A DNA stretch of 64,000 nt from Tigriopus japonicus (taxonomy: Eukaryota > Arthropoda > Copepoda > Harpacticoida > Harpacticidae). How positions within the stretch are numbered: the stretch's first letter is position 1; each line of letters opens with the position of its first letter. Shown piece after piece: positions 36,158 to 49,008 of this stretch. The DNA lies in the NCBI GenBank assembly GCA_010645155.1, contig CM021322.1:3617274-3681273 (forward strand), written 5' to 3'. The notes below the pieces were generated by a model. That model had not been told where the DNA came from. It did not search any database and saw only the letters and a program-made list of their open reading frames with translations. The translations under genes and the position numbers were made by a program.

Positions 36158-37057
36158 ATGGCCGAAAGTAGCCAAGACAGACTTTGTCAAGAAATTATCA
36201 ATAACAACTATGATTTAGTGCGATTCCTCATTGAAGTAAAAGAATGTAGCCCAGTGCGTCTCTCGAACTTGGGCACACCAGTGAACGTGGCTTGTGCATA
36301 TGGTCGGATTAGGATTCTGAATTATCTTCTCGACCAGATTGCTCACAACACATTGAATATTAATCAAGATGATCCAAAGCACACCAGTTGTTTGCATTCC
36401 GTGTGCCACTCCATGGAGAAGCTTTGGCTAATCCCTCGGCTCTTGGAACATGGGGCAAATCCTAACGTGACAGATGAACAAGGTCAAACGCCATTAATGA
36501 TCTGTGCTTCTCATGGCTTGACCCTGGGAGTAAAGGTAAAGTTATTTCTTAAAATACAACTCCCCATTCTTTGAGTGGTTGAATAATAGTAAATAAATCT
36601 GTTTTAGATCCTCACAAAACACTTGGACACCAATTTACTCTTAGAGGACAAAAGAGGCCAAAACGCGTTACAACTTGCCAAAACAGCCGGTTATTTTGAA
36701 ACAGCCCAACTGATTGAGGAACAGGTTAAGAGGGCCGAGTTTCATGAGCGCGAAATTTCAAAAGAGACCGCCAAATTCACCAATGACCAAGGAAATGAAG
36801 ACTGTCCAAGAATGTCAACTAGTCTCTCGTTGATGGATATTGATTCCAAGATTGCCGAGGAATTGGAATGTCCCGTGTGTTTAGAAAACATGCACCCACC
36901 AGTGTTGATTTTCAGTTGTAGCAATGCTCATTTGTTCTGCGGTCGATGCAACATTCTCGAACTCAAGACTTGCCCGAAATGTCGCGAGGATTTCAGTCAA
37001 TTTCCGCCCAACCGAAATCGCTTAGCCGAAAGATGGGCACACAAGTTGTTTTCATAG
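36158..37057 (+). CDS. Ankyrin-repeat RING-finger protein (probable E3 ligase)
   Basis: Exons 36158-36535 and 36608-37057 join in phase 0 (donor GTAAAG, acceptor TTTTAG, 72-bp intron) into 275 residues. Residues 5-185 carry ankyrin-type repeats (e.g. LGTPVNVACAYGRIRILNYL, LLEHGANPNVTDEQGQTPLM, LEDKRGQNALQLAKTAGY). A C3HC4 RING follows with C214, C217, C230, H234, C237, C240, C248 and C251. The likely role is transfer of ubiquitin from an E2 to a substrate bound by the ankyrin part; no substrate can be read from sequence. The start MAESSQDR is the first ATG in frame. I do not recognise a one-to-one orthologue. Confidence 0.85.
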
Positions 37058-37610
37058 ACACCATTTTTATTCGTCATTGGTCAAATGATGTTGCTGTTTT
37101 AATACATTATGGAAATGCATCTCGTGTTTGACAAGTCAAGCAATTCTTCAAGAGATCAAGAGCAGTGTTTGAAAAGGTACAAAAGCATCTTCACTGGAAC
37201 AAAACAATCTTTTTCAGAATGAAAATAGAGGAAACAAATTTTGCAAATTTTGATCTTTGACAATTAACAATGAAACAAAGGGAGTACTTGGTTTACCATA
37301 TAACAACTTGGTTAGAATATAACATTAGGTAGCTATCACAAAGAATGTCTCAAAGGGGGAGGAGGTGCGTCATGTTTCTATTGCTAAAAAGCATCCACAA
37401 CCATGCATTTGAAAGGAAGCTCATTGAATTTAGTCGGAATCGGATGGGTCTTCTTGGTATTGGTTCTTGATTACGTTCTTGTTGCTTCAAAATTGGTTGT
37501 GTAAAAGTGAAATTTATTGTGGCGTATTTTCTTCATGCGTTGCCGAATGTATAGATAAGATGTCGTTGAATCCATTGTGTTGATTGACAACACCAATAAT
37601 GTTGGTTAGG
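37058..37610. other. Convergent 3' flank region
   Basis: Lies between the ankyrin-RING stop and the MRTF stop. A minus-strand AATAAA near 37511-37516, about 95 bases past the MRTF stop, is a likely MRTF polyadenylation signal. Nothing else is seen. Confidence 0.45.
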
Positions 37611-40600
37611 TTATCCCAAGAAATCATCAGCCAAGAAGTGGGTTGATGTGCCAAAATCAGAGTTCGAGGTGCCCACTTTATTGAACGAATCCATATTCCA
37701 ACAGGGTGGAACATTACCATTCAGCTCCTCTTCAGGGGAGGAATTGATCTTGGTTGGAGTGAATCCATTGTTGGTTGTTGTAGTGCCGTTGTTCATAACA
37801 GAGTTCTGGGGTAACAGGGAGTCCAACCAATCTGCCACATCTTGATCGACATCCATGCCATCGGTTGTATTACCATTGACCAAAGGAGACTCTTCTTGAG
37901 GTTGTATGGGATCATTGAACTGATGTTGAGTGTTGATTTGATGGCTGAAGTCAATGTTCTCCAAAGCCGGAAGCTCGAAATCATTGATGTCAAAAGCCAA
38001 GATGTCGTTCAAAGGGGGCGTGCCAGCACTGATAGGTTTACTCTGGTGATAAGGTGGTGGTGGAGGGGGAGGAGCAATCCCATAGCGCAAGGGATCCGAG
38101 CTATTATTGGATAACATGCTCAGCATCTCTTCGACCAAAGAGTCTTGAGACTCCATTTTTGGCTCCTGTTTCATTTTGGGCGTGAATTGAGAGGCCCCAG
38201 TTGAAGTGGACATTACGCCATTAGAATGACAAGTGAGTCTGGGTTCTACGTTTCGTTGGATATTATGAGCCGATTGCGATGTCTGAAAAAGGTTTAAAAC
38301 TCGTTAAAAACTGTTTCCGAAAAGAAACAAGCATGTTTTCGAAACTCACCATGCTCTTATTGGTCAAGTTTTGCAATAGCACTTGTGACTGATTGTGGTT
38401 ATTGACCTGCTGCTGAACAGGTGTGTGCATCTGCATTTCGTTATGTTGGCCTTGATTTGGGCTTTCATTTTCACTCCCCAAAATATGATGTTGAGCCAAA
38501 TCCTTCTTCAAAATGAACTGCTGTCCATCGGCCATGACGATTCGAATTTCGCGCTGTTCCTCTCCCAAAGAAACAGGTGTGGATATGGATGTCTGTGTTT
38601 GCGTTGGAGACGTCATTGGAGTGGCAGATGATTGCCGCACAGTGGTGAGGGTCTGATTAACCTGTTGCTCGTGTTCTTGTACCTTCATTTGCATTGCTTG
38701 GAGCTGTTGGATTTGGTTCTGCAATTGGTTATTCTGCATCTGTTGGGCCATGAGCATCTTCATATGGTTGGCGTTCTGCTCACGCATGGCCACTGTTGTA
38801 GGAGACATGATGGCACCGGGGGAATTATTATTGGCAGCATTGAGTTGAGACTGCTGTTGGGACAGGATCTTGGCCTGTTCCAACAACTGACTCTGGGACT
38901 TTTGGAGCGCCGACTGCAACTCTTCGATCTTCTTCTGTTGCTCACGAATCAAATCGTGCGAACTGTCCCGATGCTCGACGACCGGATTAGATAAAACGGA
39001 TATCTGGGGTTGTGTCGGGATTAGATTGCTCAGGATTCCATTGGAAGTGAGCACCTTGGGGGCTTGAGGGACTTGGATCACAATGGGTTCGGCTCGGGTG
39101 GTGTGAATCTGGGCCATGGGCAGAATCTGAAGTTGGGGTTGAGCAAGTTGGCTTGTACTGGCCGTGGTCACGGTGGACATAACGGGCGTGATTGTGAATG
39201 ACGGTGCTTTCGAAATTGTTGTGGACAAGGTTTTCTTTCTCGAAGGCGGGGGAGGTGGAGGCGGCGGAGGCGGAATGATGGTGGTCATGGGTTTGGGCAA
39301 GACAGTGGGCAGTGTGGCTGGGATCATTTCAGTGGCTCTGGGTAGGGTGATGATGGTGGGCGAACCCTGGGAATTGACCAGAACCGTGTTTTTCGAATAA
39401 CTCGTCCGTAGGGAACTGGTAGTAGCCACTGTTGTGGTGACGACAGTTGAAGGTGCGGGTGAGGTTTGGCTTCGATCCGTATCCATTAGGTCGAGATCGA
39501 AGTGGTCCAGATCCATGGTGTTTCGGGGTGAGGCCACACCCAATGGGGAATGCTGTTCCATGCTACGAATGCTTCTTAGTGGTGAAGTCAGAGAATTCGA
39601 ATCATGGTTAGTGAAGGTCATGGGTGACGGACTGTTGGTCGTTTCTTGGAAGGCCATGGGCGTGCCTGGTTGGCTTAATGCATCCATCGATACACCTGTA
39701 AGAGAGACGGATGTCATGACTTTTTGAGCCAATTGACCGAGAGCGATCGCTTGTCAAATACTCCGACAAAGAGGTCAAAACTTTCTTTGGACCATTGCCA
39801 AATAGTCGAGAGACACTTGAACACGGGGATTTCCCCCTTTTGAAAATTCGTCCTTGCATTGGCTGCATTATTTTCTTTACCTTCTGATCCGATGGCCATG
39901 GGACTGTTCTCCTTGGAAGTTCGTCCAACGGAAGTAGCTCTCGAAGGAGGGGTCTGACCTCCCAATTTGAGCCTCAACGAGCCCCCATTGGCCGTGACCA
40001 TGGCCTCTAGATGGGGTTTCAATCGCTCAATAAGCACATTTTTTTGGCCAGACGTTGGCAGATTCCGCTTCTTGAGCTCGGCCTTCAAATCGGTCACTGA
40101 AACGTCAGAGAATGAAAATAATTTTGAATCCAAGCAATCCAAGCCATTCTCTCACTTACCTTTCATGGCCTCCATTTTCTCGAGAAGACGAGCCGAGTCT
40201 TCGGAAGAGGCTGGATTCGAACCAAAGCCAATCACCAGAGTTCGACACGGGGTATTGGCTCGGGGCGTTTGCGGGGCTGATGTGGCGGGGCTTGGCACAC
40301 TGGAAATACTGCCTTGACTGCTTCCCGAGGACAATTGAGGCTGATATTTGGCCGCCAACGAGGATTGCGTGACAAAATTGAACTTGGTCCCAGACGAATG
40401 GATCGAGGATTCCACGCTGACGGCTTTCATGACGGGATTGGTCATTGTTCCATTGGATATCGATGACGACGACGATGATGAAGAAGATGATGAGCTGGTT
40501 GGGGCAGCGGGAAGCAAGATTTGAGGGTACTGTAAGAGAGATATTTTGATTCCATTGAGTAATCATTGGAAAATTCCACACCGAACGAGTCATCATTCTC

Positions 40601-43600
40601 GGCAAGTTGGGTAATGACAAAGATATTTTTTTCATTTTCTTCTCCCTGTCATGGGTTGTTCCCTGAGCTATGGGTGCTATAAAACAATCTTAAAAAGACA
40701 TGCTATTTATCATGCAGAGTCTGGCTTCAGGCCAACTTCATCTACTACATTTTACTACGAGACGTGCGTAGCAGTCGAGTGTAGAATATGTACTATGTTG
40801 CTGCACTTTCTAGGCTTCTTGCCTCAACACCTATTTTCAGCGGTGGCCAACAATCGTTTTCCCTCAAGGAAAGTCTTCTGATTTACGTTGAATCGTGAGA
40901 TCGTGAGGCCAGCATGGCCCCGCATGTGCACCTATACACTCACACACGCAAATATATATGTATGTGTACCTCCTTGTGTTTAACCTAGTTAGGAAAATTA
41001 GTGAGCAAGAGGGGGACGGATCACCCTCATGGATGTATAGATCTTTAGTCAGCAAGCAAGCAAGCACCTTGCATTAGGCATTCCATGACAACATGAGGTA
41101 ATGTCATTTGAGAGCCAGAGAGATCTGTATGTATTCCTACCTTGTGGGAGAGTTCGAGTTGCCATTGGAGGAACAGTTGTTGCTGCTTGAGCAGAAGTTC
41201 GTAGCGAGAATCTTCCGCACTTTTTGCATCGGACTCCTCGGAAGAATTTGGTCGCTTTTGAGCCGCACTCGGAGGACCCTAGAATTAGTCGAAACAATGA
41301 ACATCTCTCTGGGAATCTTCAGCGATAGCAGAGTGAGATTATAATTTCAGGAACGGCCTTGAATGGGGAAATTGAGAGCCTATCTCAATTCTCCCCTCAT
41401 CGTGTGAGACCTTCATGCTACATTGATTGTTGATGATTCGACAGTCTAGCCGACAAGTTTTTGTTTCTAGTCAAATAAGAAAGTTGTAGAGGAAGCCTCA
41501 TCAAGAAGCATCTCAGCCAACACGTGAATGCATAAATATTCAAATCACCTTGTACTCGTGGAACTTGATGGTCCTCGTTTTAGCCGTACTAGCCGTTCCT
41601 TTGGCTTTGGGCTTCTTGATCTTTCTCTCTTTGCCTGGAGCTCCTCGTTGGCTGTAAGCCTGATGATTGCTCAAAGAGCTCGTGGACGACGAGATCTTGG
41701 ACGAGCTCGATGAACTGGCACTTAACGAACACGGGGGTGGACTTGGCACGGCAAATTGGCTCACATCACTTAACCGTCTTTCGTGGCCATTTTTCGGAGA
41801 CACCAAAGCCGGGAAGACACTATCCGTGCTCTCGGATTTCTGCACCGTTTCCACACTCGACGGAGGAGAAATCAATCCGCCATCGGAAGAGTCTTCATCG
41901 AAGCTGTTCACCGTGTACACTTCCGGCAATTCCACTTGTTTGAACGGCAAACCGTCATTGGTAGGTCTGAACTGGATCTGACCTTCCTTGACAGCCTGCT
42001 CAACCGCAGTGTCATCCGTGTGGAGGATGTTCTTTTGGATCAATTCCAAGGGACCGGGTCGCAAATTGAGCTGATTACTCAGTGAATCGGCCAATTTGGC
42101 GCGTTTCAATTGACGCTGTTTATCACATAGGGACGGGTCCACACCGGCTGGAACATCCTCGAGGATGTGTCGATGGACGAGCTCTTGACGATCGGGTCGT
42201 TTGGCAATTTTGGCCCGGAGCATGTCGCCCATTTTGGCCCGCTCCAATTTCTGGCGTTGCTCATGGAGAAATGGGGAAGTTTTGGGGGAGGGGACGATGC
42301 CCTGTTCCACCAAGGTATCGAAAGGCCGTCGCACCATGAGCTTGACCTTTAAGGCTGTAAAGCAAGAGACGAAGAGAAAGAAGCATGAGCATCATGGTAT
42401 CGGGTCTCTGTTTGCATAGGCATTATTATGGCATTATGAGATTTTAAGTAAAGTGTTACCCTCTTGAGCCCGTAGCCGATCCGTCGGCATGACGACCATG
42501 TTTATCACTTCACTGAATGTGCCTTGAAGTTGTCGCTCTTGATCTCTCTCTATCTTAGTTGCATTATCCGATATTTGTTTATATGTCTACTCTGCAATCA
42601 GGTCATGAGAACACGCACTCTCTCTCAAAATCTGAGAATCTGTCATAGTTTCAAATGTGTGCAATGCGTGTTTTTTCCAGCTCTCTTTGATGATGAAGAT
42701 CATCATCCTCATCCATTGTCATAATTTCCACACTCGTTGTTCATTGCTCACATCTGCTATGTTTTCCTTCATCCGCAAAGGAAGCATTAGTTTTATTATT
42801 TTCTTTCCTATCACAACAAGTGGGCTCATTCACTTTTGAACAGTCTGGCCATTCTTCTCACAAAACATTCGGACAACAGTGCAATTGCCAAAGTTTCTTT
42901 TCCTGTCATGCCCACGCACGAAGAGCATCATCTCGTCTGATTGACACAGCTGATGATCATGAAGGTGTTGGTGATGCTGCTCAGGATGATGATGATGATG
43001 ATGACCAACCAACACAACAACGATCTATACACTTCACCACTGAACTCAACTCTCAACCAAGTCCAATCGATCTCAAAAGTTTGAAAGGAAATGAACCTCG
43101 ATGAGATACCAGGCGACTCTTCGTTCGTGACTGTGCGAGTCAAGGCGTCGAGCACCTTTGATGTAGTATGGAGTTTCTAGTCGTATAGTTTCAAATTTGA
43201 TGCCGTGTCTAGAAACACCTTCACCATGACAAAATTGACTGAAAACAATCTTAACAAACATTTGCCGACTTATGTTCGTTTGATTTGATTTTATCTCTCA
43301 TTGCACGCCATTCATTAGCTTATCAAGCCTCGGACAAAGTCTTCGGTACATACAAGCCAATCTCAAATTTTGATTCCACTCGAGCAACGAGATTCAGACT
43401 TGTGATAGGGGTTCGACAATTAGAATGGGCGTTTTCACCTTGCTCCCTCATATTGTGAAAGAGAATCGACAACAAAAAATGGCATGATCTAATAGCTTTA
43501 GTCTAGGATTGCCGTGTATGAATGTGAACTCACACATGAAATTGAGGAATTTACCCCCTCCCTTTCCTCCATAATAACATTTCACAATAGCTTTTGAAAT

Positions 43601-44062
43601 ACTGTCAATTCTGGATATTGGAATAACTCTTGATAAGAGCATATTTTTACCTCGCAAAGTATAAAAAGCTTACTCTCAAAATAAAAAATATTTTGCTACC
43701 AATCGAATGTCACGTCCTTTGAAAAAAGAATAACGTCGCTGCTGGCGGAAACACTTTGCTTTCAGTTTTGTATGCGATGTCCCTTGATGTTAGCTACTGA
43801 CAAATGATGTTCCTTTCCCTAGCTTTATTTGGTTGTCCCATTTTAACATTTCTTTAAAAACCGACTGACTGACTGACTTACATTCTTTATTCCTCTCCAT
43901 TTGATTCTGCAATGGCGAATCGTCGACAATCACATTGGAGCCTGGGGTGGGCCTGAACACGCCCATGGGCCCGGCCAGAGAAGGGGGCTCAGCGGGGTCC
44001 ATGGTCACGCCCAAGTGTTCCTCGGGCGAGATCACGGCCAAGTTGTTGCGTTCCTCACTCAT
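37611..44062 (-). CDS. Mrtf: Myocardin-related transcription factor (actin-regulated SRF coactivator)
   Basis: Exons 44062-43882, 42354-41549, 41278-41141, 40529-40160, 40096-39881, 39695-38350 and 38282-37611 join in phase (1, 0, 0, 1, 1, 0) into 1242 residues. Three RPEL actin-binding motifs come first (KVKLMVRRPFDTLVEQGI near 63-80, RPDRQEL 113-119, RPGPLEL 159-165), then a Ser-rich stretch, a basic segment (GKERKIKKPKAKG), a Gln-rich helix (LLLKQQQLFLQWQ), and a SAP domain near 499-533 (VTDLKAELKKRNLPTSGQK). A polyproline run, a coiled coil near 815-860 and an acidic activation region (DVADWLDSLLP) follow. In the family, G-actin holds the protein in the cytoplasm; when actin polymerises it enters the nucleus and activates SRF targets. 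SAP and coiled coil mediate target choice and dimerisation. An alternative first exon is listed separately. Confidence 0.93.
42460..42499 (-). CDS. Mrtf: Alternative first coding exon of MRTF
   Basis: ATG at 42499 opens MVVMPTDRLRAQE and ends in phase 1 at donor GTAACA, so it splices to the RPEL exon at 42354 exactly as the distal exon 43882-44062 does. The result would be a 1195-residue isoform lacking the distal N-terminal 60 residues. The frame stays open upstream of this ATG, so it could also be an internal exon with an unseen acceptor. Confidence 0.5.
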
Positions 44063-44189
44063 TCCGAGCACACTTTGGGTAAATTCATCACTGTTGCTTG
44101 GCGAGATATCGTCCCAATCATGGTTTCACTTTTAATCTTGACCTCATCAAATAAGCCGGAAAATCGAGGATGAAAAGAAGAAAGGAGGA

Positions 44190-44209
44190 ATAATAATAAT
44201 AATAATAAT
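44190..44209. repeat. (AAT)n microsatellite
   Basis: About six AAT units directly upstream of the distal MRTF first exon, within its probable leader or promoter. Confidence 0.8.
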
Positions 44210-44516
44210 GGGGCTTTGGGTGGTTGTGGAGCTACTGATGAGATGAGATGATCTGAGATCGCGCAAGCAGACACTAATTGGGCGAATGAGTGAGTGAATG
44301 AGTCAGTGAGCGGGTCGTCGAGGTTGGCCTGAATAGCGATGCCAACCTTAGTGGCCTTTGGAAAGGACGGGGTCGGGTCCACAAGAGACGATGGCTGGCT
44401 TCTCTCTCGAAATCGAACTGAACTGGGAAACACTCTCTTTCATTTGGCACTTGGATGAATTCGGTCTCGTCACTTGACAAGGGTCTCCAAAATTGGAACG
44501 TCTTGCGTTAGAACAC

Positions 44517-44850
44517 AATTAACCTTGATCAAAATTTCAGCTGATTCCACAAAATAAGCGCCTCTTGCGGTCAGATTGAGACATAGTTGCCAGCAAGAGA
44601 GTGGGTTCTAATGCCACCTTTGGCAAAACTGTGGAGAAATAGGTTTTTCCTTAGATGGTTACATTTCTTTGCAATGGCATTATGATATCAAATTCTAACA
44701 TTTCGGAGAAATGTTGATGTCAAGTTCTCTAACAGTTTGCCAATGAGTGGCATTAAAACACACTTGCTAGCTGGCAACTATGTCTCAATCTGACCGCAAG
44801 AGGCGCTTATTTTGTGGAATCAGCTGAAATTTTGATCAGGGTTCAATGGA
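44517..44850. mobile_element. MITE family B, copy 1, upstream of MRTF
   Basis: Arms 44517-44605 and 44763-44850 are near-perfect inverted repeats, including TTGATCAAAATTTCAGCTGA, TAAGCGCCTCTTGCGGTCAG and ATTGAGACATAGTTGCCAGC. A diverged copy lies at 56275-56590. The element sits about 450 bases upstream of the distal MRTF start codon. Confidence 0.75.
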
Positions 44851-46219
44851 GCGAGAATTTTTATTGAGATGAAATGATGAGCATCTTTTGGGGATTAACA
44901 AGGATATTGAGCATTTGAGAGAAAAGGGCAATGTTTATTGAAGTATTTTAGTAGATGTACCGTAAACGGATCAAAGGGCGGATTCTTTTGACATTTTTAT
45001 ATTAGCCATTGGCGACAGCTTTGCGGTTAAAGCCATAAATCAGAAACTGGGGGGTTACTAGGGGATAAAAGAGAACAATTGCGGGCCTGTGGGCCCACAG
45101 ATCAATGTTGTGGATGAATTTTGATATTATTTTTTGTGGATTTTCCTCCTAGTTCTTGGGCCACCAAAAGACGACCTGAGTTCCACACGCGGGACACAGC
45201 TCATGAGTTGTCAAAGCCCTGTCCTAGATGTTTTCTTTTCATGGTTTTCCTCAATGGAGATTTTGCACTATATACGCATCAATTTAAGAAGTGATCTCAA
45301 ATTTAAGGTATGTTGGGCATTTCATCTTAAACAAAATCATGAAATACAAATTGTCATAGATTTGAAGACTTAAAACTGACAAATACAATGTTTTTTTCTG
45401 TTTTGAAAACACACCGTCAAAAAGCTGAGATGCATATTTAGTGTTCTATGCAAATGGTCATTCTTATATCAATCATTTTCCAAACAAATTCCCCTTCGTG
45501 TAACGTCCACTCAAGGAGGCCCTATCGCGTATCCTGCATTACTTGTCTCAAATCATTCGGAGACACTTAAAATAGGAAAGGCAAGTCCACCAGCAGCACT
45601 TGAATCTGCGGTAAACTCCATCCAGTTGTGCCTTGCTTCCCTGGTCCGTTCGTTTTCCCCGGCCCCTGAGTTATGTCTGTCGTCGGCTAGAATCATAGAT
45701 GTGAGCAGATACGACATAATCAGTCAACGCTGTCTGGTGCCTATCATTTTGTAGGATGATTCTAGGGTCAGCGTGACCAGATTAGAGACGCTTCATTGCA
45801 AAAGTAAAGCGTGTTTAGGCTAGATTAACTTCAACAAGCTCTCTCCCTTTAAGCCTTGCCACCAAGAACAAACTTGTTTAAAGCCATGGGCAAATTGGAC
45901 GCACTCTTGAGGTGGGTTTATTCTAGTCTTTGAAGAAAGGGTTGATCATGAAAAGCATTTTTTCAATTTGTCTTGCTCTGCCTTAAATGAGTTCAAGGGA
46001 TCAACACTTATTTTTTATTCCAAAGTTTGAGGGCAATGAATTCAAATCTTCAAATAATGGAGGTGAGTTACCGCCAACTTTATTATTGAGACAAAAACCA
46101 GAAAAATTTCCAAAACCAACCCTGAATAATAAATCAATATTCCTCGGAGTTTTTTGGCTATTTCACGCAACCATTTTCTAGCTCTTATGTCCAATCTATC
46201 CGTTTCTATGGCCAAAAAG

Positions 46220-46300
46220 GGAGAGTGGGCTTGAACCCAACACTGACGAAGCCTCCAGGCCTGACCGCACAACGTCTAAGTCACTCCGCCAAAACCGTAC
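46220..46300 (-). repeat. tRNA-derived SINE head
   Basis: On the minus strand an A-box-like TGGCGGAGTGA (46291-46281) precedes a B-box-like GGTTCAAGCCC (46237-46227) with spacing typical of tRNA promoters. The D-arm region resembles Ser/Leu tRNAs. The flanking seven-base segments do not pair and no anticodon stem forms, so this is a SINE or tRNA relic rather than a working tRNA. Confidence 0.45.
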
Positions 46301-47352
46301 TTTACACTCAATGGTGACTACGCAGTTAATCGGTTGATAGTTTGACGTTGATAACGACTACAAAGAATGGTTCCTTTTTAATTATCAAACTTAAAATTGT
46401 CAGTGAGAAAAAGTGTTTGAACTAACAAATATACAAATAAAAATGAGGTGAGTCAATGCCTCATTTTTGAAACTCTTACTTCAGTCACCCTGTTTTCTGA
46501 TAGAAGAGGGAATCTTGAATTACCTAAAATCTTGGCTTTAATTAAACATGATTTGGAAAAAAATGCCAGGATCCAATCTTATATTCATCACGCGTAGTGT
46601 ATTTTGCCTTGCAGTATGAGACCTAATGATGACTCATGTCATAAAACTTTGGTACTTCTCTCAAGTTTAGGCCAAGGTCGCGACTGCGGATGCTGCATGT
46701 AGTAGATGCGCTCGGAATGACTCTTTGAAAGACTTAGTCAGTAGCTACGTTCACGCGGAGTGTCTTGATGTGAGGATCCCTTCATTTCCTGATTGTAAGG
46801 CCCTTTTGCCTTTGCTTGGCGTTAGATTTGAGTCCATCCGACCTGATGATCTTTTTTAATGAGACGGCACGAGATGCATTGCATTCAGTTTCCGTGCACA
46901 GAAGTGACTTTATTGGCTGAACAATCTTGATGACAATCTAGACAGATCAAGGTTTTCTCGGTTCCTAGGTCGATTTCTGCGCAGTCAGTCTTGGGGATTT
47001 TCTATTGGCAAGCTGGGCATTTCCAGGACGTCTTGGAATTTTTGCAACATGGCAAATTATGATTGAGACCAATAAATTACATGACAAGGCAGAAGAACAA
47101 AAAGGAACCCGAGAGTGAGAATAATGTTCCAAAACTTGTTCTACCACATTGAACGGTAAAAATGATTTGGTTTTATGATTTTCAAGGCAAGACATGCTCA
47201 CGTAAACAATATTGTTGAAACTTGTGAAGAACTGAAAATACTTTATCGAAAGTTTCGGCCGGAATAAGTTCAGCCAAAACCGCAAGCATATGACTACAAA
47301 ACTACTTACATGCACCCTAACATGTGTATTATCTATGGGATACCCGATAGAT

Positions 47353-47440
47353 CAGGGGTTCCTAAACTTTTTTGAGCCAGGGCCCCCTTAGAGCTTCTTG
47401 AAAAGCCCGTGGCCCCCTTAAAAGTTAAGAACTTTCAGGG
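47353..47440 (+). repeat. hAT-like transposon end
   Basis: CAGGGGTTCCTAAACTTTTT followed by GGGCCCCCTTAGAGC and a second GTGGCCCCCTT has the form of a hAT-type terminal inverted repeat. No matching right end was found nearby, so it is probably truncated. Confidence 0.5.
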
Positions 47441-47769
47441 TATCTAGCCAAGGATCACTAAACAGTTGGATGCCTCGGCTACCGGCAAAAGCCATTTTTC
47501 GAATTCTGTGTTAGACAGAGAAAAATTTTATGAAACCAAGTGTTTGATTGGTAATGCAAAGCTCACATGCTTAATTTCAACTTGATCGACTGAAATTTGT
47601 GGCATTTTGAGTAATTTGAAGCGTAGAGCATAGGGCGCTCTTCCGACCGAACATTTGCACCTACAATCGTCCAATGAATGGCAATGTCTTACAATTCTTC
47701 TTTTTACCTTTGAAAGTTTTTGAGCTGATATTTAAAAAAAAAACTGAAGAACACTCTTGAACGTAAAAA

Positions 47770-48390
47770 CTAAACATAAAAACCTACATGAAGCAAGGGC
47801 CAAAAGATTGGACAATGAGGAGCCCGATAAAGAAGAGAGGACTTCATTGTTCGAACTAGTCTCGATTCCCTTGGATTTGGAGGTGCTCTCAGAGCGCACG
47901 TAAAACATCTACGGTCGCTACAAATGATTTCAAAGTCTGGGTTAGGACAGAGCCCATGAACGCTCTTGAAGACATAAAGTATCAGATACCTTTCATACCT
48001 TCTCTGTGTACTGTATAACCCTAACTTCTGGAGCCTCTCCCAATACAAGAGCTCTCTCATTCCTGTGATGTTCCAAGTGAAACATCTTTGGACCTGCTCG
48101 ACCTTTTTGCAAACCTGCCGAGCTCATTGGAGCCCAAATGGGTAGAAGCAAATTCAAGATGCGGTTGAACAATCGACTTGGGGAAACATATTCAAGATGC
48201 GGTTGAACAATCGACTTGGGGGAAGCATATTCAAGATGGGTTGAACAATCGACTTGGGGGGAAGCATATTCGAGATGCGGTTGAACAATCGACTTGTACA
48301 GAGTTAGTTAGGATCGTAATACTATCTCTGGACTTGAAAGTGCGATAGATCCAGCCATACTTTCAAAATGCTTTCCCCATTTTCAACTGG
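47770..48390 (-). mobile_element. Non-LTR retrotransposon (LINE) reverse-transcriptase relic
   Basis: The minus-strand translation shows the C-terminal RT region common to CR1/jockey-type LINEs: GWIYRTFKSRDS, then KSIVQPHLEFAS, VEQVQRCFTWNITGM, LLYWERLQKLGLYS and RRYERYLILYVFKSVHGLCPN. At least one frameshift (near 48297) and an internal tandem duplication break it. A short relic of the same region in opposite orientation lies at 51008-51085. Confidence 0.75.
48152..48296 (-). repeat. Minisatellite of 38-39 bp made from LINE coding sequence
   Basis: Three full units (48152-48189, 48190-48228, 48229-48267) and a partial fourth (48268-48296). On the minus strand each 39-base unit is 13 codons reading about KSIVQPHLEYASP, a conserved block of the host LINE. 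Units differ by a few bases and by the length of a G run. Confidence 0.85.
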
Positions 48391-49008
48391 ATATGCTGAT
48401 CTCAAATGTTATTAATTACAATTATTTGGAAATGTAATTGCAAGTACATCACAGGTCTGGTAGTTGTTTGAGATTTCATATCTGTTAGCCAAAGAATTGC
48501 TTATGCTGCGATGCTGGTTTCTTTCACACAATTCTCCACTTCCTCGGACCCCCAAGACCAATTTTAACAGGTTTTTTTTCTTTTCAGATATAGCATATGA
48601 AACAAGTCACTTTTACAATGAACGATTTTTTTAGTCGCGGCTTATTCTTAGTACTAATTCACTGGATATGCGATGGAACAATCGATTCATGGAGCATTTT
48701 GGAGCTTGACGGTGCAAGTATCGACTGCGCCATGGTCGAAGTTCATAAAACACAAATTTTATTCTCGCTTGACCACTTATCGATTGTTCTGGGAACCATG
48801 CATCATGTCTTTATCAGAATCCGAATTTTTCCTGAACGCCATTTTTGCATTTTCCAGACATCTTTCATGATCTGCAGGTTTACCTAAACAATAACACGTT
48901 GTCTTTTTTTGATAATCTACCCCCACAAAGGTGAAAACATGTTTTAAAAGGTTTGTTTCTTTTGGGCTGAGTGTTTAATAATATTTACTACGATCTTCAT
49001 TTTGAAAG

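Larger units (their letters stand above)
44851..49008. other. Repeat-rich spacer
   Basis: No host gene is recognised. Contents: a fragment of the GGGCCCAC repeat at 45078-45125, a tRNA-like SINE head near 46227-46291, a hAT-like end at 47353, and a LINE relic at 47770-48390. Confidence 0.5.

Noticed and set aside
44059..44433. Long minus-strand frame upstream of MRTF
   Set aside because: It ends inside the MRTF first exon in another frame and shows no domain; probably leader or promoter sequence.
46220..46300. Functional Ser/Leu tRNA gene
   Set aside because: A and B boxes are present but the ends do not pair and no anticodon stem can be drawn.
48152..48296. CRISPR-like array
   Set aside because: The units abut without spacers and encode a LINE motif; it is a minisatellite in a eukaryotic repeat.
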